DNA of 64,000 bases, from NCBI RefSeq assembly GCF_051967575.1, contig NZ_JBQCJW010000006.1, forward strand, positions 62,001 through 126,000, in the 5' to 3' direction. This document shows positions 16,713 through 25,284 of this stretch, piece after piece. The position numbers and the translations under genes were made by a program. The DNA comes from Solibacillus silvestris_B (GTDB lineage Bacteria; Bacillota; Bacilli; Bacillales_A; Planococcaceae). The notes under the pieces were generated by a model. That model made no database searches. It saw nothing but the letters and a program-made list of their open reading frames with translations, and was not told the DNA's origin. How positions within the stretch are numbered: position 1 is the stretch's first letter; each line of letters begins with the position of its first letter.

Positions 16713-16941
16713 GTGAGAATTTTTGATGCCCATTTTCATATTATTGATTTTGATTTTCCGGTTATCGAAAACGAAGGTTATTTGCCGCCCAGCTATACGG
16801 TAAACGATTATAATCTGGAAACGGCGCATTTTGCCTTCCACAAGAGCAAGAAGACCTTTTAAGTTTAACGATCTTGAATTAATTAAGCAGCTGTTTGATG
16901 AACAGGCGGTCGATAAGATCCTCTATATAAATGCGCCATGA
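16713..16941 (+). pseudogene. Internally deleted amidohydrolase remnant
   Basis: GTG 16713, after a GGGGGGA ribosome binding site, opens a frame RIFDAHFHIIDFDFPVIENE followed by GYLPPSYTVNDY. This is the metal-binding N-terminus (DAHFH) of TIM-barrel amidohydrolases of the COG3618 type. After about 45 residues the frame stops at 16860-16862. In another frame, FNDLELIKQLFDEQAVDKIL then YINAP and a stop resembles the C-terminal end of the same family. About 190 residues between them are gone. What is left cannot form the barrel. Confidence 0.62.
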
Positions 16942-17010
16942 AATAACCGATTTTCAATTTATGTAAAAATCCTATGGGAATTAATGTATAATAAATGTTG
17001 AGGTGATTTT

Positions 17011-17241
17011 ATGGAAATGGCCAATCAATTCAGTTCAGCATTATGGATATCCTTTGTTACACCGGTTTTCCTATTAAGCTGCCTGTACTTTTCGCTTTCG
17101 TTTTTCCAGCATTTGAAAAGCGGAGATGAGCGTCGCATAAAGCTATCCAAGTGGGCAGCAGTATTATCGCTTGCTTTTGCCTTGCTAACACCAGCTTTTT
17201 ATCAGCTTTATTTCTACTACCAAGTAATGAATCAATATTAA
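17011..17241 (+). CDS. Hypothetical two-segment membrane protein
   Basis: The 76-residue product has two hydrophobic segments (about residues 12-32 and 48-68). They are joined by a basic loop (HLKSGDERRIKLSK), so both ends probably face outward. A TTGAGGTGATT site precedes ATG 17011, and a terminator follows. No family is recognised. Confidence 0.65.
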   Translation: MEMANQFSSALWISFVTPVFLLSCLYFSLSFFQHLKSGDERRIKLSKWAAVLSLAFALLTPAFYQLYFYYQVMNQY

Positions 17242-17256
17242 TCGTTTCATTACCAG

Positions 17257-17287
17257 AAAACTGCTATGAGAATAGCGGTTTTTTTTC
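17257..17287 (+). terminator. Terminator after the 76-residue membrane protein gene
   Basis: AAAACTGCTAT at 17257-17267 pairs with ATAGCGGTTTT at 17272-17282 (one wobble), followed by T residues. Confidence 0.85.
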
Positions 17288-17485
17288 ATACTTCTCTAAA
17301 CATACTATTCCAGTAAGAATTATTGAAATTAACTATTGACTTTAATTGCATGCATCTGTAAACTAACGAATTAAGATTTCCTTAAATGAAAGAAAATTCC
17401 GCCTCTTTTAAAGGCGGAGGGAGAATTAAGGCTGCAATAAGCATCAACTTACTATGCTTAATAACAGATGGGGAGGATATGCAAT

Positions 17486-18022
17486 ATGACGAAAGCGATT
17501 ATTATTAATGGCGGCAATAGCATCAAGTCGCGGTTGACAGGCATTCAGCAATACATCGAAACATTGTTGGAGGAGCAAGGCATTTGCCTCGAAGCAATCC
17601 AAGTGCATCAACTGCCTGCACAACATTTAATTACGGCCAATTATGCAAGTGAAGCGATTGCAAATGAAATCGTAAAAGTCGGGGAGGCGGACATCGTATT
17701 TTTTCTGACGCCGATTTTTAAAGGCTCGTATACAGGGATTTTAAAAACATTCATCGATTTATTGCCGCAAAAAGGGTTGGAAAACAAAATTGCCGTACCA
17801 GTAGCGATTGGCGGATCGATTGCCCATTTATTAGCTTTAGAGTATTCCTTGAAGCCTGTACTATCCATTTTAGGCGCTACAACGATTGCGAATCCGATTT
17901 ATATTGTCGATTCACAAGTGACGAGAACAGAAAACGGCTTTACGTTGGACGAAGCTGCAGTGAATCGGATTGAAAAGGTGCTGGAAAACGTTATTCCAAG
18001 AAAAGAATTTCATGTGCAATGA
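17486..18022 (+). CDS. NADPH-dependent FMN reductase (SsuE-like)
   Basis: The 178-residue flavodoxin-fold enzyme shows FLTPIFKGSYTGILKTFIDL and PVAIGGSIAHLLALEYSLKPVL, both typical of SsuE-type NADPH-dependent FMN reductases. They bind FMN and supply reduced flavin to monooxygenases. The ATG at 17486 fits a GGGGAGGA site about nine bases upstream. It converges with an operon containing a luciferase-like flavin monooxygenase, which would need reduced flavin; partnership is plausible but only inferred. Confidence 0.83.
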   Translation: MTKAIIINGGNSIKSRLTGIQQYIETLLEEQGICLEAIQVHQLPAQHLITANYASEAIANEIVKVGEADIVFFLTPIFKGSYTGILKTFIDLLPQKGLENKIAVPVAIGGSIAHLLALEYSLKPVLSILGATTIANPIYIVDSQVTRTENGFTLDEAAVNRIEKVLENVIPRKEFHVQ

Positions 18023-18026
18023 GGAG

Positions 18027-18063
18027 CAAAAGAGTGCCCATATTTACTTGGACACTCTTTTCG
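18027..18063. terminator. Bidirectional terminator between convergent genes
   Basis: AAAAGAGTG near 18028-18036 pairs with CACTCTTTT near 18053-18061. A and T flanks on the two sides can serve the FMN reductase gene and the leftward monooxygenase operon. Confidence 0.8.
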
Positions 18064-18066
18064 CAT

Positions 18067-19122
18067 TTACTTCGCTGTATACTTTTTAATCGCCGGAATA
18101 ATGTCATTGCCGATAATCTCGATATTCTTCATCACTTTATCAAACGGCACACCGCCAAAATCGATTTGTGCCATAAAGCGCTGCATGCCAAACAGCTCGT
18201 ATTGATACAGCATTTTTTCGATAATTTGGTCCGGGCTGCCTACCATAAGCGCATCTTCAACTTTTGGTGCATCCTCGACTTGCCAGCGCGGATAGCCTTG
18301 ACCGCGAATTGCCTGGAAACCGCCGCTCAAATGCGGGTGCATCCCGTCAACCGCTTCTTTTTCCGTCTCCGCTACATAAAACAGACTCGTCGTTGCAATC
18401 GGCAATGAAGCCGCATCAAAACCGCTGCGATCTGCTGCTTCGCGGTATGCATCGACAGAAGCTTTAAAGTTAATCGAAGGTCCGCCCAATGTTGTCAGCA
18501 TCATCGGAATACCCATATAGCCTGCTTTAATCGCACTTCCGGGTGGTCCGCCAACAGCACGCCAAATAGGAATCGAACCATTTAAAGGCTGCGGTAATAT
18601 ATGAGCGTCCTTTAAAGCAGGACGGAATTTTCCGTTGTAGTTCACAACTGAATTGTCATTTAATTGCTTTAATAAAGCTAGCTTTTCCTCAAATATTTCT
18701 TCGTAATCACGCAGACTCACACCGAACAGTTCATGTGCTCCGACCCGTGAACCGCGGCCTGCAACGATTTCGGCACGACCATTCGAAATTAGATCAATAG
18801 TTGCGAAATCCTCGTAAACACGTACTGGATCCGCCACACTTAATACTGTCGCAGAGCTTGCCAGTTTAATGCTTTTCGTTGCCTGTGCAATTGCGCCGAG
18901 CACAACGGAATGTGCCTGTGTTGTAAAATAGTTCTGATGGCTTTCCCCGACGGCAAACACATCAATTCCCGCCTGCTCAGCTAATCGGCTCGCCTCGATA
19001 ATTTCCTGAATGCGCTGCTGTGCGGAAATGCGTGTCCCTGATAATGGGTTCGGAATATGGTCCCCTAATGTGTACAGCCCAAATTCCATCCCGTTTTTCT
19101 CATTGATCCGGTATTGCTCCAT
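18067..19122 (-). CDS. Luciferase-like (LLM class) flavin-dependent oxidoreductase
   Basis: The 351-residue protein matches the bacterial luciferase superfamily. FAVGESHQNYF sits near residue 55, ATSVLSV-like strands come early, and SNGRAEIVAGRGSRVGAHELF near 110-130 is the classic RSxx-type flavin-binding segment. The C-terminal part has GSPDQIIEKMLYQYELFGMQRF. These enzymes use reduced FMN (or F420 in other taxa) with oxygen to oxidise organic substrates. It starts 13 bases after the ring-cleaving dioxygenase gene ends, with an AGGGAGG site, and so belongs to the mhqR-type operon. The role may be quinone or aromatic detoxification. Confidence 0.82.
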   Translation of the reverse strand: MEQYRINEKNGMEFGLYTLGDHIPNPLSGTRISAQQRIQEIIEASRLAEQAGIDVFAVGESHQNYFTTQAHSVVLGAIAQATKSIKLASSATVLSVADPVRVYEDFATIDLISNGRAEIVAGRGSRVGAHELFGVSLRDYEEIFEEKLALLKQLNDNSVVNYNGKFRPALKDAHILPQPLNGSIPIWRAVGGPPGSAIKAGYMGIPMMLTTLGGPSINFKASVDAYREAADRSGFDAASLPIATTSLFYVAETEKEAVDGMHPHLSGGFQAIRGQGYPRWQVEDAPKVEDALMVGSPDQIIEKMLYQYELFGMQRFMAQIDFGGVPFDKVMKNIEIIGNDIIPAIKKYTAK

Positions 19123-19135
19123 GTTTGTAGCCTCC

Positions 19136-20074
19136 CTATATGATTGGTTTCAGTTTTGCTGTAATTTCTACGCGCTTTGGCTCCAAAAAATCCGGTAAAT
19201 CGAGCTGTTCACCGAGGGAATCAATATGCCCGTCACGTAAAAAGCCTGGTCCATCTGTTGCGATTTCAAATAAAATGCCGTTTGATTCACGGAAATATAA
19301 GCTTTTAAAATAAAAACGGTCGACGATGCCTGATGAAACAAACCCGCGCATCTTCACTTGCTCATCCCAGTATGCCAGTTCTTCGTCATTTTTTACGCGG
19401 ATTGCTAAATGGTGAATGCTGCCGCGTCCTGGTTTTTCGGATGGTCCGTCTTGCTCGACAATGTAAATTTCGCCAAACATCTCATCGTGGATCGATTGAA
19501 GAAGGGCAGTCGATTCAGTTTGCGCGCTCACTTTATAGCCGAAAATTTCAGTCAATGTTCGAATGAGTTTGCCCATATTTTTCACTGTTATTTCGACAGT
19601 GCCCATTCCCTGTATTTGATGCTCGACAGGAACAGAGGATTTTTCGTGTGTTTCCCAATACTGAACTTTTGTGTTCGGGGCTGCGAGGAGTGCCATGCGC
19701 AAGCCTTCTTCATCTTCAAACAAGAGGGCAGGGCGATTCGAATAAGTGGCGATTCCTTCATGCTTTACCCCAAATTCATCAAAACGCTTCACCCAATAAT
19801 GAAGGCTTTCCATTGATGGCACAATTAATCCGATTTTCGTAATCGAGTTTGTGCCTCGGTGTGTGCGTCCAACGAGCGGAATTTCAAAAAATGACAGCTC
19901 CGTGCCGGGGCTGCCCGTTTTGTCTCCGTAAAATAAATGATACATCGATGTATCATCTTGATTGACGGTAATTTTCACGCGGCGCAATCCTAAAATATCA
20001 CGGTAAAATCTATTATTTTGCTGGGCATTTTTTGTAATCATCGAAATATGATGGTGTCCTGGAATTGTATACAT
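19136..20074 (-). CDS. mhqO: Ring-cleaving dioxygenase, MhqO-like (two VOC domains)
   Basis: The 312-residue protein consists of two vicinal oxygen chelate domains (about residues 5-130 and 150-280). Candidate metal ligands are the histidine in PGHHHISMI, the histidine in GSIHHLAIRV, and the glutamate in GILFEIATDGPGF. Length and motifs fit the Bacillus MhqA/MhqO group, which is induced by hydroquinones and is thought to open aromatic rings. It follows a MhqR-type repressor gene by 25 bases with a consensus AGGAGG site, in the same operon. Confidence 0.82.
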   Translation of the reverse strand: MYTIPGHHHISMITKNAQQNNRFYRDILGLRRVKITVNQDDTSMYHLFYGDKTGSPGTELSFFEIPLVGRTHRGTNSITKIGLIVPSMESLHYWVKRFDEFGVKHEGIATYSNRPALLFEDEEGLRMALLAAPNTKVQYWETHEKSSVPVEHQIQGMGTVEITVKNMGKLIRTLTEIFGYKVSAQTESTALLQSIHDEMFGEIYIVEQDGPSEKPGRGSIHHLAIRVKNDEELAYWDEQVKMRGFVSSGIVDRFYFKSLYFRESNGILFEIATDGPGFLRDGHIDSLGEQLDLPDFLEPKRVEITAKLKPII

Positions 20075-20099
20075 AATGGTTTCCTCCTATTGGTATCGT

Positions 20100-20534
20100 T
20101 TAGTTGCTTCGCTGCCCGCTGTTTTTTTGGACGCGTGATATGAGCCTGTATAATGTTTTTTGCTCCTCCTTCGTCAATGTTTCATCAAAAAACGATGATT
20201 GAAAGGCGAGCTGTGCATCAAATGCATTGTTTAAAAGTATTTTGCCTTGTTCCGTTAAGGAAATGTACTTCGTTTTCCAGTGTTGCTTTCTGACAATTAG
20301 CTGTTCTTGTTCAAGACGTGCTAGCATGCGGGAAATGCCGCCTTGCGTGACCGTTGCTTTTCCGGCGAGTTCCGTTTGTGTAATCGGCTCGTACAATGAT
20401 ATTTGCATAAGCACATCAAATTGTGCGGTCGTTAAGTCAAACTGCTTTAAAAATTCATTGGAAAGGTTATTGCTTTCATGGGTGAAGCGCATGATACGAA
20501 GCCAAATAAGCGAGCCTAATGTATTGTTTTTCAT
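20100..20534 (-). CDS. mhqR: MarR-family repressor, MhqR-like
   Basis: The 144-residue protein has a winged helix-turn-helix of MarR type. Its sequence (NNLSNEFLKQFDLTTAQFDV, TVTQGGISRMLARLEQEQLI, QLAFQSSFFDETL) closely follows Bacillus MhqR, the repressor released by quinone-type electrophiles. I placed the start at 20534, after an AAAGGTCGTG site, which matches the family's length; a longer in-frame start at 20621 has no such site. A palindrome upstream resembles the known MhqR box, so the operon mhqR-mhqO-monooxygenase is probably autoregulated. Confidence 0.83.
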   Translation of the reverse strand: MKNNTLGSLIWLRIMRFTHESNNLSNEFLKQFDLTTAQFDVLMQISLYEPITQTELAGKATVTQGGISRMLARLEQEQLIVRKQHWKTKYISLTEQGKILLNNAFDAQLAFQSSFFDETLTKEEQKTLYRLISRVQKNSGQRSN

Positions 20535-20594
20535 TTCATCACGACCTTTCTTGTTTATCACTTTACTACTCAACTGATTAAGCTGCAAGGAAAA

Positions 20595-20612
20595 ATTCTC
20601 GAATTCGAAATA
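20595..20612. promoter_or_regulatory. Candidate MhqR operator
   Basis: ATTCTCGAATTCGAAATA is centred on the perfect palindrome TCGAATTCGA (20599-20608). It resembles the B. subtilis MhqR box as I remember it (ATCTCGAATTCGAGAT). It lies about 60 bases upstream of the repressor start, where it could block transcription of the whole operon. Confidence 0.6.
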
Positions 20613-20671
20613 AATAGGCAATGTAACCTTTTCGTTTTCTGAGCGACATATATGGAAAGGGAAGTGAGCAG

Positions 20672-21085
20672 ATGAAAAAATGGCTCTTTATGATTTTCAT
20701 TGTTGTTTTAGCGGGGTGCCAGTCACAACAGCAAACAGATGATGCAAAGTTTATTGAAGCTTTAAATGGGCAAGGAATCCCGATCAAAGCGACGACAGCT
20801 AAGCAGGAACAGGTTTTCACGCAAAATTTAAATGGACAGAAGCCGAAAACGTATTTGATTGACGGGAAGCTATTGGCGATCTATTCGTTTGAACGAAGCG
20901 CCGATCGTTCGAAAGCTGAACTAATTTTCCATGAAAAAACGGCTGCGCAAAATATCGTTTCCTATGAAATGTACAGGCAAGATCAGTTGCTGATTTTTTA
21001 TGTGCATGAGCAGAATTTAGCTGCATCTGTTCCGTACGATGAACAAATTCAAGAAGGTTTAAAGCAAATTAAGGAGGGCGAATGA
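20672..21085 (+). CDS. Small lipoprotein of unknown function
   Basis: The 137-residue product has a lipobox VLAGC with Cys16 and a mature domain of about 120 residues. The mature part has a strand-rich centre (TYLIDGKLLAIYSFERS) and a C-terminal YDEQIQEGLKQI helix. No family is recognised. AGGGAAGTGAG precedes ATG 20672. It overlaps the next lipoprotein gene by four bases (ATGA), so the two are co-translated and may work as a pair on the cell surface. Confidence 0.75.
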   Translation: MKKWLFMIFIVVLAGCQSQQQTDDAKFIEALNGQGIPIKATTAKQEQVFTQNLNGQKPKTYLIDGKLLAIYSFERSADRSKAELIFHEKTAAQNIVSYEMYRQDQLLIFYVHEQNLAASVPYDEQIQEGLKQIKEGE

Positions 21086-22218
21086 TGAAAAGAATATTGG
21101 TATTTGCCGTGATGCTTCTTTTGGTCGGCTGCACGGATGTAGTGCAGCATCCCGAGAAAATTGAGCGCGCTGTGATCGAAACGAAAGTTGACGGCGAAAA
21201 AGGGCAAACTGAGGAAATAATGGTTTTTGATGCAGAGGAGCTTGAAGACATCCGGCATTATTTATCGCAGACGGATTGGCAGCCGAATACGAAGCCGGAT
21301 ATGGCAAGGCACGAAGATGTAAACTTAAAACTATTCGTTGAAGCGGAACAAAACATGCCGGAACGGATTGACGATTACCTCATCTGGTTTGAGCAAAATG
21401 ATTCGATGACGATAATAAGCAATGTGGAAGCAGAAGGGTTTGGCCGATTGGCTGCAAAGTACGGCAAACCGTTTAAACAGCTGCTGGATACAAAAACGGG
21501 TGATAGGAATCATGTGATCGATCGGCATGGCCAGCTTGAAAATGTCGAGCAATTCGAGCGGTTTTTAGCGGATATAGAAGTAAATAGGCAAACGGCAATT
21601 AAGGTGACACGCTATACGATTGAAGGTGATCCAATTTATTGGACTGCCAAATATGACGGCGAGCAATTTGACATTGAAATCGATAATCGAGAAGATGCCT
21701 TTGGTAGCAAAGAAATTGAACATTACCGATGCGACAATCTGGAGCGGGCTGCAACCGGGACATTGATCGATTATAACTTTACGGCTTGCGGCGGAGATTT
21801 TGAACTGAATTTATTGTCGATAGAAACGGAAAATACGTCAGCATTTAATAAGCTTCAAATTCCGGATGTCAGCTTTACAATAGGGAATAAGGAAATAAAA
21901 ACATATAAAGGCGCCTATTCATGGCAATACTTAGATGCATCAACAGGTCAAACGGTAACGACCATGACGGACCACGCTTCGCCGAATCAAATGATTGATA
22001 TTGCGAGCGGGATGAAAGTAAATTTGAATGATCCTATCGAAATCATGTTTGAAAGGGAGCCTACTAATGTAGAATTTAACGTTTGGAATGATGAAGGAAT
22101 TATTGCGACATACAATTCGCTCACGGATATTAAAGAAAGAGGACCTGTCATTGTGGAATTTGTAGGCTATTGGGGAGAAAACCGTGCAACATATGCAACA
22201 GCATTAATAATTGAATAA
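21082..22218 (+). CDS. Lipoprotein with DUF4362-like domain
   Basis: The 378-residue product has a lipobox LLVGC with Cys17. Around residues 145-235 it contains NHVIDRHGQLENVEQFERFL, IKVTRYTIEGDPIYWTAKYD and the late EHYRCDNL. This is the pattern of DUF4362 proteins, a Bacillales lipoprotein family without known function. The C-terminal 120 residues (TFIGNKEIKTYKGAYSWQY-like) form a separate domain often found in Bacillus lipoproteins. It is translated from an ATGA overlap with the preceding lipoprotein gene. Confidence 0.75.
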   Translation: MMKRILVFAVMLLLVGCTDVVQHPEKIERAVIETKVDGEKGQTEEIMVFDAEELEDIRHYLSQTDWQPNTKPDMARHEDVNLKLFVEAEQNMPERIDDYLIWFEQNDSMTIISNVEAEGFGRLAAKYGKPFKQLLDTKTGDRNHVIDRHGQLENVEQFERFLADIEVNRQTAIKVTRYTIEGDPIYWTAKYDGEQFDIEIDNREDAFGSKEIEHYRCDNLERAATGTLIDYNFTACGGDFELNLLSIETENTSAFNKLQIPDVSFTIGNKEIKTYKGAYSWQYLDASTGQTVTTMTDHASPNQMIDIASGMKVNLNDPIEIMFEREPTNVEFNVWNDEGIIATYNSLTDIKERGPVIVEFVGYWGENRATYATALIIE

Positions 22219-22225
22219 TCGATAA

Positions 22226-22271
22226 AAATAAAAGGTCAATAAAATCCGCTATGGAGATTTTATTGACCTTA
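22226..22271 (-). terminator. Terminator of the metI-metC operon
   Basis: A perfect 15-base inverted repeat (22232-22246 and 22256-22270) is followed in the leftward direction by a T-rich tail. It directly follows the metC stop and may also stop the rightward lipoprotein transcript. Confidence 0.85.
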
Positions 22272-22274
22272 AAA

Positions 22275-23438
22275 TTATTTCGCTGTACGGGCGATTTCCA
22301 ATGCTTGTGTGAAGTCCTCGATGAGATCTTCTTCATTTTCCAAACCGACCGAAAAGCGTAATAAGCCATCAGTAATGCCGCGTTTCGCACGTTCTTCCTG
22401 TTCCATCGCCGCATGACTCATTTTTGCAGGGTATGACAAAATCGACTCGACACCGCCAAGACTGACGGCAAAAACAGGAATTTTCATCGCTTCCACAAAA
22501 GCTTTGGCGGTTTCATAGTTCGGCAGGCTAAACGATAATACCGCACCGGCGGAAGTGGACTGGGCTGCATGAATTTCATAGCCGTGATGTGTCGGCAGGC
22601 CCGGGTAATACACATTTTCAACTAATGGATGTGCATGCAGGAACTGTGCAATGCGCATTGCGACACGCGATTCTTCGTTAAAGCGCACTGCGGTTGTTTT
22701 CATATTTTGGATTAGCGTGTAGCAATCTTGCACACCAAGCACAGAGCCAAATGAATTTTGGATGAAATAAATTTGATTGCCTAGCTCTTCATCCTTTGTC
22801 ACAACTAAACCGGCAACGATATCCGAATGTCCAGACAAAAACTTTGTCGCGGAATGAATAACAACATCCACACCTAGCTCAAGCGGCTTTTGATGCAATG
22901 GGGTCATAAATGTATTATCCAAAAATGTCATTGCACCATATTGTTTCGCAATCGCTACAACGGCACGAATATCGGTAATGCCCAATGTTGGATTTGACGG
23001 TGTCTCGATATAAAGCAATTTCGTTTCAGGGCGTACTGCCGCTTTTACGGCCTCGATATCCGTAAAGTCTGCAAATGTATGTGTAATGCCGTAGCGGGGC
23101 AGCACTTTTGTGACGAAACGGTACGTCCCGCCGTATACATCCTCTGTGATGACGATATGATCGCCGGCACTCAGCACCATAAAGCAAGCAGAAACGGCAG
23201 CCATCCCTGTTGCAAACGCAAATCCGCGGATGCCGCCTTCCAGTTCAGCGATTGCTTTTTCTAGGCCCGCACGTGTCGGGTTGCCGGAGCGCGCATAATC
23301 ATATTCGCCAAATTCATCGATTGATTCCTGATGGAAAGTGGACGATAAATACATCGGTACATTGACCGCACCTTTTTTATCGGCATAGCCTTCGCGGATT
23401 GCTCCATGAATAAGTGCTGTTTCGATACGGTTTGTCAT
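22275..23438 (-). CDS. metC: Cystathionine beta-lyase
   Basis: The 387-residue enzyme of the Cys/Met-metabolism PLP family carries the cofactor lysine at Lys199 (HSATKFLSGHSD). It also has TFHQESIDEFGEYDYARSGN, FATGMAA, and the C-terminal SLGGVESILSYPAKMSHA. It cleaves cystathionine to homocysteine, ammonia and pyruvate in methionine synthesis. The sequence follows B. subtilis MetC closely. Cystathionine gamma-lyase activity cannot be fully excluded by sequence. The start overlaps the metI stop by four bases, indicating coupled translation. Confidence 0.88.
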   Translation of the reverse strand: MTNRIETALIHGAIREGYADKKGAVNVPMYLSSTFHQESIDEFGEYDYARSGNPTRAGLEKAIAELEGGIRGFAFATGMAAVSACFMVLSAGDHIVITEDVYGGTYRFVTKVLPRYGITHTFADFTDIEAVKAAVRPETKLLYIETPSNPTLGITDIRAVVAIAKQYGAMTFLDNTFMTPLHQKPLELGVDVVIHSATKFLSGHSDIVAGLVVTKDEELGNQIYFIQNSFGSVLGVQDCYTLIQNMKTTAVRFNEESRVAMRIAQFLHAHPLVENVYYPGLPTHHGYEIHAAQSTSAGAVLSFSLPNYETAKAFVEAMKIPVFAVSLGGVESILSYPAKMSHAAMEQEERAKRGITDGLLRFSVGLENEEDLIEDFTQALEIARTAK

Positions 23439-24550
23439 GCAAATTCACCTCGCAGTGTATCGAAAACTTGCTGCAGATCGGCGATTAAATCTTCTGCCTC
23501 TTCAATTCCCACTGAAAAACGCAATAATCGGTCACATACACCGCGGGCAACTCGTTCGTCATAAGGCATATCGGCATGTGTTTGCGTGGCAGGGTATGTA
23601 ATAAAGCTTTCCACACCGCCTAAACTTTCCGCAAATGTAATAAGTTTTATCCCTTTTAAAAACGCATTCACCATCGCGGCATCCTTTACCCGGAATGACA
23701 GCATGCCGCCTTTTCCTGTATATAATACATCTGTAACAAGCGGTTCATCCGCCAAATAGTAGGCAATTTTTTTCGCGTTTGCGTCATGCTGCTTTAAACG
23801 CAGATGCATTGTTTTAAGCCCGCGAATGAGCAGCCAGGAATCCATCGGTGACAGCACCATGCCGATCCCGTTATGGTAATAGCCTAGTTTTTCGCATAGC
23901 TCCGCACCTTTTGCAACGACCAGCCCAGCCAATACATCATTATGCCCGCCAATATATTTTGTTGCACTATGTAATACGATATGTGCGCCTAACTCGATCG
24001 GACGTTGGAAATACGGCGTGTAAAAGGTATTGTCGACGATTAATAATAAATTATGTTTTTTTGCTAAAGCTGCATATGCGGCTAAATCAATTTCTTGCAT
24101 GAGCGGGTTTGTTGGTGTTTCGATAAATAATGCCTTCGTGTTTTCGTTTATTAAACTTTCGACACCGTGGACAGCTGCAAACGAATCATAAACAGGCTTA
24201 ATATTGTAGTTTTCGGCAAATGTCTTAAAGAGACGATATGTCCCGCCATATAAATCTTCGGGTACGATCAGTTCATCGCCCGGTTTAAAAAGTGACATGA
24301 CAAGCTGAATCGCCGCCATCCCCGAACTACATGCAAATCCTGCATCGCCGCCTTCCAGCTCCGCAATTCCATTTTCCAGAATGGTGCGCGTCGGATTTTT
24401 CGTGCGTGTATAGTCATAGCCGGTAGATTCGCCGATTCCCGTATGCTGATACGCTGTTGACATATAAATCGGGGGATTGATTGCCCCTGTCTTTGCATCG
24501 CTTAAATTGCCAAGCTGAACTAATTTTGTTTCAATTGAACGTTGTGACAT
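23435..24550 (-). CDS. metI: Cystathionine gamma-synthase / O-acetylhomoserine thiolyase
   Basis: The 371-residue PLP enzyme has Lys198 in HSATKYIGGHNDVLAGLVV, an N-terminal STAYQHTGIGESTGYDYTRT, and SLGGVESFITYPATQTHADM near the end. This matches B. subtilis MetI nearly block by block. It joins an activated homoserine with cysteine (or sulfide) to give cystathionine (or homocysteine). With metC it performs transsulfuration towards methionine. In B. subtilis the pair is under an S-box; I see no such riboswitch here in the 140-base leader. Confidence 0.88.
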   Translation of the reverse strand: MSQRSIETKLVQLGNLSDAKTGAINPPIYMSTAYQHTGIGESTGYDYTRTKNPTRTILENGIAELEGGDAGFACSSGMAAIQLVMSLFKPGDELIVPEDLYGGTYRLFKTFAENYNIKPVYDSFAAVHGVESLINENTKALFIETPTNPLMQEIDLAAYAALAKKHNLLLIVDNTFYTPYFQRPIELGAHIVLHSATKYIGGHNDVLAGLVVAKGAELCEKLGYYHNGIGMVLSPMDSWLLIRGLKTMHLRLKQHDANAKKIAYYLADEPLVTDVLYTGKGGMLSFRVKDAAMVNAFLKGIKLITFAESLGGVESFITYPATQTHADMPYDERVARGVCDRLLRFSVGIEEAEDLIADLQQVFDTLRGEFA

Positions 24551-24680
24551 GAAAACACTTCCTTACACTTAATTTGCGAAACATTTGGAATGAATCGATT
24601 ATTAAATCAATTTAACATGAACAGATGAAACGAACAATAGAGGAAACAAGTAATTAATAAAATGGGCGCTAATTCATGCA
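24551..24680 (-). other. Leader of metI-metC without a recognisable riboswitch
   Basis: About 130 bases separate the metI start from the mscL terminator. The AAGGAAG ribosome binding site is visible near 24561. The stretch is AT-rich, too short for an S-box and lacks its conserved elements; it is also not a T-box. Control by a protein regulator is more likely, but I cannot name the site. Confidence 0.4.
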
Positions 24681-24727
24681 AAAAACAAAAAATCCTAGAA
24701 TACCGTGAAAGAAGTATGCTAGGATTG
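24680..24727 (-). terminator. Terminator after mscL
   Basis: AATCCTAG at 24691-24698 pairs with CTAGGATT at 24719-24726, and the stem continues with ATAC/GTAT after one mismatch. The leftward side carries a TTTTTTGTTTTTT tail. Confidence 0.88.
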
Positions 24728-24732
24728 GACGA

Positions 24733-25125
24733 TTATTCAGCTTGTTCTTTTTTCAATAGATCGCGAATTTCTTTTAATAGCTCTTCTTTCGCATCAAGTT
24801 CCGGTGTCGGTGCCTCAACGACTTCCGCCTCTTTTTTGCGATTTAATTTGCTTAATAAACGCAATGCCATAAAGATTGCAAAGGCAATGATAATAAAGTC
24901 TATAATGGATTGGGCAAATACACCAAGCGCGACCTGAGCTTCACCTGAGCCAAATTTCCATTCATTTGTTAAATCGATTCCGCCTGTCAGCATTCCGACA
25001 AGCGGCATAATAATGTTTTCCACTAAAGATGTAACAATTTTGCCGAATGCCGCGCCAATTACTACAGCAACAGCTAAATCGATGACATTCCCTTTCATGG
25101 CAAATTCTTTAAAGTCTTTCCACAT
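24733..25125 (-). CDS. mscL: Large-conductance mechanosensitive channel
   Basis: The 130-residue protein has the full MscL layout. It runs from an amphipathic N-terminus (WKDFKEFAMKGNVIDLAVAV) through the first pore helix (VVIGAAFGKIVTSLVENIIM) and an external loop to a second helix (FAQSIIDFIIIAFAIFMALR) and a charged C-terminal bundle (KEELLKEIRDLLKK). It forms a pentamer that opens under membrane tension and releases solutes during osmotic downshock. I chose ATG 25125, about ten bases after AGGAG, over an upstream TTG that lies too close to that site. Confidence 0.95.
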   Translation of the reverse strand: MWKDFKEFAMKGNVIDLAVAVVIGAAFGKIVTSLVENIIMPLVGMLTGGIDLTNEWKFGSGEAQVALGVFAQSIIDFIIIAFAIFMALRLLSKLNRKKEAEVVEAPTPELDAKEELLKEIRDLLKKEQAE

Positions 25126-25284
25126 ATTTAACAACTCCTAATGACTATTGTTTCTGCGATTATCTATTTTACCGATAGCTCCAAAATATATCAACTATGA
25201 AATAGAGTTGAAATTTTAGTAAAATGGAAGATAATAAGAAGGGTGCTTATTTATCAGTTTACAAATTAAAGATTGGTGGCGTAT

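Noticed and set aside
24551..24690. S-box or T-box before metI
   Set aside because: The leader is too short and has none of the conserved motifs.
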